Source: Bdellovibrionales bacterium (lineage in GTDB: Bacteria; Bdellovibrionota; Bdellovibrionia; Bdellovibrionales; UBA1609). From it: DNA of 5,900 nt. Under the pieces are notes generated by a model. It was given only the letters and a program-made list of their open reading frames with translations. It was not told the origin of the DNA and did not search any database. Both the position numbers and the translations under genes were made by a program. How positions within the stretch are numbered: the stretch's first letter is position 1; every line of letters begins with the position of its first letter. Below, in pieces: positions 1 through 5,323 of the stretch. Where the stretch lies: positions 1 to 5,900 of the forward strand of contig JAPKGD010000137.1 in assembly GCA_026648125.1 (NCBI GenBank), given 5' to 3'.

Positions 1-400
1 AAAACTCAACTCCATATTTACGAAGTGTGGTGACATGAATGACAAAATTTTCCTTCTCAAAAACTGTTACATTGGTTTCAAATGAGTATCGAAGCCCCAG
101 GCTCTGACTCAGCCATTAAGCACAGAGACGAATTTTGCTTATCGGATGGAAGGGTTGTGAAATGAGGGTTGGAAAGCTGTTGATCTGTAGTTTCGTTTTC
201 CAGGCCCATCGACCTTGATTCATTTTAAAATAGTCGAGAGCGATACTCATTCAAATGCCCTGATCTTCGGGTATAGAGATTTTCATCAAAGTGATGATAA
301 TTGAGTGAAAATTATTTGCAAAGCTAAAGTGCCTGCCAATGGGCGGCCAAATCCCATTTAATGGATTTGGTAAAGAAAGCGACTCAAATTGCGATTAAAT
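1..400. other. Non-coding stretch with no recognisable gene
   Basis: Both strands were read and no convincing gene was found. At the left edge the plus frames close after 10 codons (TGA at 31-33) or about 29 codons (TGA at 88-90), and neither short peptide is recognisable. They could be the tail of a gene lying to the left, but nothing supports that. The minus strand has one frame open from about 115 to the edge, without an ATG. The only structures seen are a small inverted repeat (TCATCA at 283-288, TGATGA at 292-297) and a stronger hairpin at 347-370, listed separately. Confidence 0.6.
347..370. other. Hairpin upstream of the ArsR-family operon
   Basis: CCAAATCC (347-354) and GGATTTGG (363-370) are perfect 8-base complements around an 8-base loop. 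No T-run follows on either strand, so a classical intrinsic terminator is unlikely. The hairpin lies about 30 bases upstream of the proposed -35 box at 401. It could be a protein-binding site or the end of an upstream transcript. Its function is not determined by the sequence. Confidence 0.35.
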
Positions 401-429
401 TTGACCTGCAGGCGGCGTCTAGTTAACCT
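401..429 (+). promoter_or_regulatory. Candidate sigma-70 type promoter for the ArsR-AHSA1 operon
   Basis: TTGACC at 401-406 matches five of six -35 consensus bases. It is followed after exactly 17 bases by TAACCT at 424-429, which keeps the important TA at the start and T at the end of a -10 box. Transcription would start near 436, about 20 bases upstream of the ATG at 458 and inside the palindromic cluster listed next, so a bound repressor would block initiation. The -35 match is good and the -10 match is only fair. Confidence 0.45.
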
Positions 430-433
430 AGTA

Positions 434-454
434 GTTAATTAACCAATTGGTGAA
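434..454. promoter_or_regulatory. Overlapping palindromes, probable operator of the ArsR-family regulator
   Basis: Two perfect 10-base palindromes overlap by two bases: GTTAATTAAC at 434-443 and ACCAATTGGT at 442-451. The second extends to a 16-base inverted repeat at 439-454 with one mismatched pair (441/452). A further GTTAAC lies at 422-427. ArsR-family dimers bind AT-rich inverted repeats at their own promoters. This cluster lies over the predicted transcription start and runs to three bases before the ATG, where autorepression would act. Which half-sites are used cannot be told from the sequence. Confidence 0.45.
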
Positions 455-457
455 ATA

Positions 458-823
458 ATGGCAGACTCACTTAGTCAAACCTTTGCAGCTCTAGCTGACC
501 CCACGCGAAGGGCCATGCTCGCAAGACTCTCACAAGGGGAGGCCAATGTGTCTGATTTGGCAAAGCCCTTTTTAAAAGAAATGAGCTTGCCGGCCATAAC
601 CAAGCACATCAAAGTTCTCGAAAGTGCAGGTTTGGTGACAAAAACTAAAGAGGCACAATATCGACCATGCCGTCTGAATGAAGAGGCTCTTAGGGAAGTG
701 GCCGATTGGATCGAACACTATCGTGTTTTTTGGGAAGAGAGTTTTGATCGCCTTGAAGCTTATTTAAAAACTGTTTCGCCCCGCAAGTCCACGAAAGGTA
801 AAAGACATGCACATAAAAAGTAA
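458..823 (+). CDS. ArsR/SmtB-family winged-helix transcriptional regulator
   Basis: A small DNA-binding repressor of 121 residues, normal length for the family. The N-terminal ADPTRRAML (13-21) is the conserved first helix motif of ArsR regulators. The helix-turn-helix follows, with recognition helix around SLPAITKHIKVLESAGLV (43-60), and then a beta wing at about 61-74. The helix at 84-104 probably contributes to dimerisation, and the tail (109-121) is strongly basic. The only cysteine is C71 and the ELCVCDL-type metal site is absent, so this is probably not a metal sensor. It belongs to the non-metal group that commonly sits beside AHSA1/SRPBCC genes, as it does here: its 3' end overlaps the next gene by 17 bases, indicating co-transcription and probably translational coupling. 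The ATG at 458 follows a weak GGTGA at 449-453. The inducing ligand is unknown. The basic tail falls partly in the overlap, so its sequence may be shaped by the other reading frame. Confidence 0.88.
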   Translation: MADSLSQTFAALADPTRRAMLARLSQGEANVSDLAKPFLKEMSLPAITKHIKVLESAGLVTKTKEAQYRPCRLNEEALREVADWIEHYRVFWEESFDRLEAYLKTVSPRKSTKGKRHAHKK

Positions 824-1766
824 AGCCCCTAAAGAGCTCAAGTTGACTCGGGTTTACGATGCGCCACTAAAGCTAGTCTGGGAGGCGTGGACCGATCCTG
901 AACAAATTGGCAAATGGTGGGGACCAAGAGGCTTTACGCTGACGACTCATAGTAAGGATCTCAAGACGGGTGGGCACTGGAATTACACCATGCATGGCCC
1001 CGACGGAAAGGACTATCCCAACAAGACCGTATACCTCGAGGTAGATCCGATGAAGCGCCTCGTTTATGATCATGGTGCAAACGACCAACAAGCGGCCCTG
1101 TTTCGAGTAACCGTCCTTTTTAAAGATCTTGGCGGTAGAACTGAGCTCGATTTTACTATGGCTTGTGCCTCGGAAGAATCGGCCCGATCTATTAAGCAAT
1201 TTATTAAAGATGCTGGTGGTACAGGAACCTGGGATCGCTTGGCCGAGCATCTGGAAGAGCACAATCATAAAAAGAGAATTTTTGTAATTAATCGATCCTT
1301 TAAAGCTCCCATCGAATCTGTTTTTGAAATGTGGACGAATCCCGAACACTTCGCCAATTGGATGGGACCCACGGGTTCAGTGATGGAAAATATCGTCGCG
1401 GGGATCGAAGAGGGAAAGACCCTGTTTTACAAGATGACTGCCGCCGGGAACTTAGTGATGTACGGTAAAGTTCATTATCAAAAAATCGATCACCCAAGAT
1501 ATTTGCAGTATACCCAAATTTTCTGCGACGAGGATGGAAACGTCTCGCGTCACCCCATGGTTTCCATTTGGCCCGAAGTTATGCAAACCAAGGTTTGGTT
1601 TAGCGAAGAGGAAGAAGGTCACACGCGGATTACTCTCGTGTGGGAGCCCTATGGAAAGCCGACCAAAGAGGAGCTCGAAGTTTTTGTAAACATGCGCTCG
1701 GGCATGACTCAAGGGTGGACAGGGTCCTTTGATAAACTTGAGGAATGCTTAGTAAGGGCCAAATGA
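807..1766 (+). CDS. Tandem AHSA1/SRPBCC-domain protein
   Basis: A 319-residue cytoplasmic protein with two copies of the AHSA1-like domain of the SRPBCC (START/Bet v1) superfamily, a fold that encloses a hydrophobic ligand cavity. Domain 1 covers about 10-150, with the entry signature WEAWTDPEQIGKWWGP (25-40) and the closing helix GGTGTWDRLAEHL (137-149). Domain 2 covers about 155-317, with FEMWTNPEHFANWMGP (173-188) and the equivalent closing helix GWTGSFDKLEECL (303-315). Typical single-domain members have about 150 residues, so this is an internal duplication or fusion. The copies have diverged clearly: KWWGP in the first, NWMGP in the second. No signal peptide or catalytic motif is visible. 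The ATG at 807 lies inside the end of the regulator gene, with GAAAGG about 9 bases upstream serving as ribosome binding site. In known ArsR-AHSA1 pairs the regulator controls the neighbouring domain protein. The ligand cannot be inferred, and proof of an Hsp90 link is absent. Confidence 0.87.
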   Translation: MHIKSKAPKELKLTRVYDAPLKLVWEAWTDPEQIGKWWGPRGFTLTTHSKDLKTGGHWNYTMHGPDGKDYPNKTVYLEVDPMKRLVYDHGANDQQAALFRVTVLFKDLGGRTELDFTMACASEESARSIKQFIKDAGGTGTWDRLAEHLEEHNHKKRIFVINRSFKAPIESVFEMWTNPEHFANWMGPTGSVMENIVAGIEEGKTLFYKMTAAGNLVMYGKVHYQKIDHPRYLQYTQIFCDEDGNVSRHPMVSIWPEVMQTKVWFSEEEEGHTRITLVWEPYGKPTKEELEVFVNMRSGMTQGWTGSFDKLEECLVRAK

Positions 1767-1798
1767 GGGGATTTCCCGATTTATTGAATGTGGAATGT

Positions 1799-1823
1799 GG
1801 TTCGAAAAACTTTAGTTCGAACC
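1799..1823. terminator. Hairpin between convergent genes, possible bidirectional terminator
   Basis: GGTTCGAA at 1799-1806 and TTCGAACC at 1816-1823 form a perfect 8-base stem with a 9-base loop. It can be lengthened with GTG/CAC if one bulge is allowed. It lies between the stop of the AHSA1 gene (1766) and the stop of the convergent peptidase gene (1831), where a shared terminator is expected. Neither strand has a T-run after the stem, so it is not a textbook intrinsic terminator. The TTCGAACC arm resembles a tRNA T-arm, but no other tRNA part is present. Confidence 0.45.
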
Positions 1824-1830
1824 CACCCCA

Positions 1831-3765
1831 CTAGAAATAAACCTTAAGTTCAGAATCCAGACCTTGCCAAAGTCCCTGAGCCAATGCCGCTGAGGGACTT
1901 AATAGGACAAAACTTTGAGCCCCATATCGAGTCATTCTTTGAACAATGCGAGCTCCATTGGACTCATCGCTCAAAAGAATCAAAAGGACTGAAGACTTAC
2001 GATATTTAACTGAAAGAAAGAAGGCGTTGGCTTCGGTCGAATAGGTGTTTCCAGCGATCTCGATTTTGTTTTGGGGACGCAGGCGAATTCCTCTGGCTTC
2101 GAGAAAGGGTACAAGCTGGTTGTGTGGCCCCGCATGAGGAGCCAAGAAATCTGAAAACGAACCGAGCAAGATCATGGGCCCATTTTCTTCGAAATCAATT
2201 TGAGACGGATCTTTAGGAGTAAATTTCTTTGATTCAAGGCGGAGTAATTCTCCATAGGCATTTTTAACTACTTCACGTTGGCTAAAGGAAGCGATTCGAA
2301 TCTGATCGCTTGCAAGGACCTCAGACACCACGCTTGGTTTCTCTTCGGATTTCAATTTTCTAAACAATCGAAAATCAGGATCATACCAAACCGTTTTGGG
2401 GTCATTTCTTACCGAAGTGACCAGCATCTGAGATTGAATTGGCGTGAGGAGCGATAGCCATGTCTCGCTAAGTTTATCCTGAACTCGCAATGGGATTTGC
2501 TGTCCATTCACGGCGTCAACAGCGGGGATTAATTTCGATTCAATAGCAAACGTCGACACTAAGGCCTTTGCCGTGTGGTGAGAAAAAGACAGATCGAGCG
2601 ATCCCTTCTGGAGAACCCAATACTGAAAAAAGGCATCTAAATTTTGTTCACTGATTTCTGAAGCGAGGTGAAAAATATCACGAAAGCTCGCCTCGCGACC
2701 TCTGAACCTTAAATACAAAGATCGCAAGAGTTGTTTAAAGTTTTCAGATCCGATCTGTTGCTCCAGCATTAAAAATACAAACATGGATTTGCCATACCCA
2801 ATGGCCTGTAGACTTCGGTCTTCACCTCGAGAGCGAAATTCAGCTAGGGAGATTTCCTGTCCCGATTTGGTGTAATTTTCGTATTCTACGAGTTGCTTTA
2901 ATCTGTAATCGGACTTAGCCGCTTCCGAGGGCTGAAAATAGTAGTCAGCAAGATATGTTGTTAGGCCCTCGCACCAATTTCCAAAACTTGTGTCGACAAA
3001 AACACCATTGCCCCACCAAGAATGCAGCAGTTCGTGGGGGAGTGAGGTGGTAAGGATAAAGGGAAATCGTAAAATTTGAGAGCCGATCCAGGTCATAGTG
3101 GGAAAGGCATAGCCAGTGGGATCTTCGTTTTCTACCACTGAAAAGCGGTCATAGGGATAGTCTCCGATAAGAGATTCGTAGGTTACCATGTACTTGCTGA
3201 GGTAATCTAAAAGTAACTTGGCAAATCCTTCGTCGGGCTGAATGAGATAGATCTGTAATTGAGCTCCATTTTGCGTGGGCCGTTCATATTTTTTAAAATG
3301 TCCTAACAGGGCGGATATACCATCTTGGGGAGTTGGATTGGCGGAATGTACAAGATGCAAATTTGTGTCGCCGCTGGCATTTTGAAAATTTAAACTATAG
3401 ACGGCCTTAATATCTTGAGCGGGCTGCAGGTACCAAGTTTGCTCCTGGTAAAATGAAACCTGGGTATTCTTTTGAAATCGAACAGGAATTTTATATTTGA
3501 TACGATAGGTGCTTCCGGATTTAAAGCGAAGGAGCTGCTTTTCCCCATCAATGATTTCTATTTCTTTGGGCTTCGGATTCATTTCCAAAATTTGATAGGC
3601 AGAATTCAGGGTGAATTCGCTCGTGCCCAACGGGGAGCTAGGCCAATTTTCAATCGCTTGCTCTACGACAAGTTGGTTGGCCTGATAGGTTATGTTGAGA
3701 CTAATTTTGGGATTCGCTTGCGCCAGCGAAGCCAACATGAATCCCGCTAACATCGCTATTCTCAT
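1831..3765 (-). CDS. Exported M1-type zinc metallopeptidase (gluzincin)
   Basis: A 644-residue secreted or periplasmic peptidase of the M1 aminopeptidase type. Residues 1-17 (MRIAMLAGFMLASLAQA) form a signal peptide with a probable cut after AQA. A beta-rich N-terminal domain runs to about 190. The catalytic domain carries HELLHSWWGN at 244-253, with zinc ligands H244 and H248 and catalytic E245. The third ligand is E266 in NWCEGLTTYLADY, and Y324 in AIGYGKSM is the probable transition-state tyrosine. ENEDPTGYAF (212-221) lies where M1 enzymes have their GAMEN-like substrate loop. The gap from H248 to E266 is 17 residues, one fewer than in classical M1 enzymes. I recall this form, with GNW-EGLTTYLAD, from a bacterial subgroup of similar length. 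The C-terminal domain (about 455-644) has no catalytic motif I recognise. The ATG at 3765 is chosen because GGAGG lies four bases upstream (3770-3774) and the signal peptide starts there. The frame stays open to a GTG at 3804, but those 13 codons are mostly repeat sequence. Substrate unknown. Confidence 0.9.
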   Translation of the reverse strand: MRIAMLAGFMLASLAQANPKISLNITYQANQLVVEQAIENWPSSPLGTSEFTLNSAYQILEMNPKPKEIEIIDGEKQLLRFKSGSTYRIKYKIPVRFQKNTQVSFYQEQTWYLQPAQDIKAVYSLNFQNASGDTNLHLVHSANPTPQDGISALLGHFKKYERPTQNGAQLQIYLIQPDEGFAKLLLDYLSKYMVTYESLIGDYPYDRFSVVENEDPTGYAFPTMTWIGSQILRFPFILTTSLPHELLHSWWGNGVFVDTSFGNWCEGLTTYLADYYFQPSEAAKSDYRLKQLVEYENYTKSGQEISLAEFRSRGEDRSLQAIGYGKSMFVFLMLEQQIGSENFKQLLRSLYLRFRGREASFRDIFHLASEISEQNLDAFFQYWVLQKGSLDLSFSHHTAKALVSTFAIESKLIPAVDAVNGQQIPLRVQDKLSETWLSLLTPIQSQMLVTSVRNDPKTVWYDPDFRLFRKLKSEEKPSVVSEVLASDQIRIASFSQREVVKNAYGELLRLESKKFTPKDPSQIDFEENGPMILLGSFSDFLAPHAGPHNQLVPFLEARGIRLRPQNKIEIAGNTYSTEANAFFLSVKYRKSSVLLILLSDESNGARIVQRMTRYGAQSFVLLSPSAALAQGLWQGLDSELKVYF

Positions 3766-3779
3766 CACCCCTCCCATTT

Positions 3780-3818
3780 GGAACCAGGTCCTAAACGTGG
3801 TCACGCCGAGTCATCTTC
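3780..3818 (+). repeat. Dispersed direct repeat, copy 1
   Basis: First of three same-orientation copies of a 39-base unit. Its core (25 bases) reads GGAACCAGGTCCTAA, then A, then CGTGGTCAC. A variable linker GCCGA follows, then GTCATCTTC. It lies 15 bases upstream of the chosen peptidase start, in that gene's 5' leader, so it may hold part of its promoter or leader. Read on the minus strand the core begins with GTG and stays open into the peptidase gene, which would mislead gene callers into a longer protein. Confidence 0.85.
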
Positions 3819-3865
3819 ATCCAGAGTGAGCCGGCACGTAAATCTACTCGGTTTTGGATAGTTTA
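3819..3865. other. Spacer between repeat copies 1 and 2
   Basis: Forty-seven bases with no gene, no recognised motif and no similarity to the other spacer. The peptidase promoter (minus strand) probably lies here or in the flanking repeats. I could not find a -35/-10 pair of convincing quality: a weak TAAACT on the minus strand, at 3860-3865, is the best -10 candidate. Confidence 0.4.
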
Positions 3866-3904
3866 GGAACCAGGTCCTAATCGTGGTCACAGTAGGTCAT
3901 TTTT
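3866..3904 (+). repeat. Dispersed direct repeat, copy 2
   Basis: Second copy of the 39-base unit. The core is identical to copies 1 and 3 except for T instead of A at its sixteenth base (3881). The linker is AGTAG, followed by GTCATTTTT. Its start lies 86 bases after that of copy 1. The apparent GTG start of the following reading frame (3883) is inside this copy, which argues that the frame lost its original 5' end. Confidence 0.85.
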
Positions 3905-4182
3905 CTTTCAGACAAAGTCGTCGATTTTTACGAAGTAAAGATCGAAAAGTAATTCCTTCCGGCTATAGTTTGAGCCTCCACCCTATTTTTGGGGCCAATG
4001 GATCCCCTGCGCACCCCAATTTTGGTTTTGGGTATGTGGTGGGCGGAGAATGCGAGTATTGGTCCTCCACCGGCTCAGCATTAAGAGAGAATCAATTCGA
4101 ATGCCCTTTTTTAAGAATTGGGGTCATCCTGACGCAAAGATTTAACGTATTTGGCGTTTTGGATTCGACGGCAAGATATTAA
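3883..4182 (+). pseudogene. Probable 5'-truncated gene remnant, unrecognised
   Basis: A 99-codon open frame. I do not recognise the protein. It has no ATG, and its only upstream start is a GTG inside repeat copy 2. The frame remains open a few codons further through the repeat to a TAG at 3859. The first 25 or so residues are basic and polar. From about residue 27 the composition changes to alternating aromatic, glycine and polar residues (GYSLSLHPIFGANG, NFGFGYVVGGECEYW) and ends with FLRIGVILTQRFNVFG near the C-terminus. This is reminiscent of strands from an outer-membrane beta-barrel or secreted beta protein, with two cysteines (76 and 58 region) that could pair. The simplest reading is the 3' part of a gene whose 5' part was lost when the repeat arrived. 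A short real gene, or a chance frame, remains possible. Confidence 0.35.
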
Positions 4183-4248
4183 CTGGTGCAATCCTCAAGG
4201 TTCGGGGAAATTTTATGATGGTAGGTGCGTTTTAGAAGTTCATTTTAT

Positions 4249-4276
4249 TTGACGGCCGTCGCGAATCCGCTAAATT
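4249..4276 (+). promoter_or_regulatory. Promoter of the sodium channel gene, with palindrome in its spacer
   Basis: TTGACG at 4249-4254 (five of six -35 bases) and TAAATT at 4271-4276 (four of six -10 bases) are separated by 16 bases. Transcription would start around 4283, only about four bases before the ATG at 4287, so the mRNA would be leaderless or nearly so. This fits the absence of any Shine-Dalgarno sequence in front of the gene. GACGGCCGTC at 4251-4260 is a perfect 10-base palindrome overlapping the -35 box and spacer, a suitable place for a repressor. Confidence 0.5.
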
Positions 4277-4286
4277 GGCGCACCCT

Positions 4287-5117
4287 ATGAGTGAGAGTGA
4301 GTTAAGCGATCTAAAGAATCAACCTGATGTGGCTTTTTGGCGCCTGAGCTGGGCTGAACGGGTGGAGTCAAATCCTGCGCAGACCTTGATCATCGGTACG
4401 ATCTTAGTCAATTCCATTATTTTGGGCATGGAGACCTCTTCTTCCCTTATGGAGATGTGGGGCACCTGGCTTGTTGGATTAGATCGCCTTTGCCTTGGAA
4501 TATTTATTGTTGAGTTGGTCATCAAAGGATTGGCTTATCAAGGACGTTTTTTAAGAAGCCCCTGGAACATCTTTGATCTTTTGGTCGTCTTAGTTGCTCT
4601 TGTTCCAGGTGCGGGTCCTTGGGCAGTTTTGAGAACCTTAAGGGTATTGCGCGTTTTAAGGCTTCTCACGGTAGTTCCCTCATTACGGAAGGTCGTTGCG
4701 GCGTTTCTTCACTCCATCCCTGGATTGGCGGGAGTAGGAGCGATTATGGCGATCTTTTTTTATACAGCCGCGGTATTAACCACCAAGCTCTTTGGCGTGG
4801 CCTATCCAGAATGGTTTGGATCCATAGGTAGGAGTCTCTATACGTTATTTCAGATCATGACCCTGGAAAGTTGGTCCATGGGTATCGTTCGGCCGGTTAT
4901 GGAAAGATTCCCCCTCGCATGGCTCTTTTTTGTTCCGTTTATTATTGTCGCGACTTTTACAATTTTAAATCTCTTCATCGGGATCATTGTGTCTAGCATG
5001 CAAGAGCTCTCGATTCCTAAACCACCAAAGTCAGAACCCGATTCTGCGGGAGAAATTCTAGATCGCATTGAAAGAGATATTGAGCGTCTTAAGCAGACAT
5101 ATGGAACCAGGTCCTAA
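4287..5117 (+). CDS. Bacterial voltage-gated sodium channel (NaChBac/NavAb family)
   Basis: A 276-residue inner-membrane ion channel subunit; family members assemble as homotetramers that open on depolarisation and pass sodium. Segments: S1 about 33-49, S2 about 60-82 with acidic E76, S3 about 94-107 with D97, and S4 about 113-137 with arginines every third position (R116, R119, R122, R125), the voltage-sensor signature. S5 is about 138-166. The selectivity filter TLESWSM is at 192-198 with E194 as the key site, followed by S6 at about 209-238, including FTILNLFIGIIV. The filter and its surroundings (TLESWSMGIVRP) match what I recall of NavAb. A cytoplasmic tail contains a coiled coil (258-272) with L258, I261, I265, L268 and Y272 in heptad spacing, usual for tetramer assembly. 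The final GTRS and the stop are encoded by repeat copy 3. ATG 4287 is preferred over the in-frame TTG at 4275, which overlaps the proposed -10 box. No partner gene is adjacent. Confidence 0.95.
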   Translation: MSESELSDLKNQPDVAFWRLSWAERVESNPAQTLIIGTILVNSIILGMETSSSLMEMWGTWLVGLDRLCLGIFIVELVIKGLAYQGRFLRSPWNIFDLLVVLVALVPGAGPWAVLRTLRVLRVLRLLTVVPSLRKVVAAFLHSIPGLAGVGAIMAIFFYTAAVLTTKLFGVAYPEWFGSIGRSLYTLFQIMTLESWSMGIVRPVMERFPLAWLFFVPFIIVATFTILNLFIGIIVSSMQELSIPKPPKSEPDSAGEILDRIERDIERLKQTYGTRS

Positions 5118-5141
5118 ACGTGGTCACAGCAAGTCATTTTC
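5103..5141 (+). repeat. Dispersed direct repeat, copy 3, containing the channel stop codon
   Basis: Third copy; its 25-base core (5103-5127) is identical to copy 1, with linker AGCAA and then GTCATTTTC. The core starts exactly in frame with the channel gene: its first twelve bases encode Gly-Thr-Arg-Ser and the following TAA (5115-5117) is the stop. Together with copy 2 it brackets the gene remnant and channel as a direct-repeat pair about 1.2 kb apart. Confidence 0.85.
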
Positions 5142-5173
5142 GGGAAGGGTAAGACTTCGGCAACATCTAAACA

Positions 5174-5206
5174 GCTCTGACTCTGGAGTCCTTTAGTAGA
5201 CAGAGC
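5174..5206. terminator. Nested inverted repeats between convergent genes
   Basis: GCTCTG (5174-5179) and CAGAGC (5201-5206) are perfect 6-base complements. They enclose a tight inner stem GACTC (5179-5183)/GAGTC (5186-5190). The two stems share base 5179, so they are alternatives or a slightly shortened nested pair. The position, between the channel gene and the convergent glycosyltransferase gene, suits transcription termination, but no T-run follows. The rest of 5142-5323 holds no gene and only a minor TTGTT/AACAA stem at 5215-5228. Confidence 0.3.
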
Positions 5207-5323
5207 GCCTCAAGTTGTTAAGCAACAATCCTGGTTCCGAACGCTAAGCTGGGGCTCACTTTCGAAAAACACTCTAGCTCGATATGTCCCTATCCTCGAC
5301 GCATAATAAAAATGAAAATACGA

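Noticed and set aside
873..1712. Several open frames of 64-158 codons on the minus strand across the AHSA1 gene
   Set aside because: They are shadows of a strongly supported gene on the plus strand and show no recognisable domains.
1799..1830. tRNA-like T-arm (GTTCGAACC) near the end of the AHSA1 gene
   Set aside because: No acceptor, D or anticodon arm can be found upstream. The same bases are better explained as one arm of the perfect hairpin.
3472..3750. A 92-codon plus-strand frame opposite the peptidase N-terminal region
   Set aside because: It lies antisense to a well-supported gene and its peptide has no recognisable features.
3839..3880. A short plus-strand frame also ending in GTRS and TAA at repeat copy 2
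   Set aside because: Only 12 codons are open after the previous stop, which is too short to claim as the tail of a gene. The shared ending is due to the repeat itself.
3780..3904. Possible CRISPR-like array made by repeat copies 1 and 2
   Set aside because: There are only two close copies, the third is 1.2 kb away behind a gene, the conserved unit has two blocks, and no cas gene is present.
4619..5068. Open frames in other phases or antisense within the channel gene
   Set aside because: The channel frame explains the whole interval with clear membrane segments and motifs, so the others are shadows.
5230..5238. CCTGGTTCC, the reverse complement of the first nine bases of the repeat core
   Set aside because: The match stops after nine bases and the second block is absent. 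A nine-base match on either strand is not rare in 5.9 kb, so it is not listed as a fourth copy.
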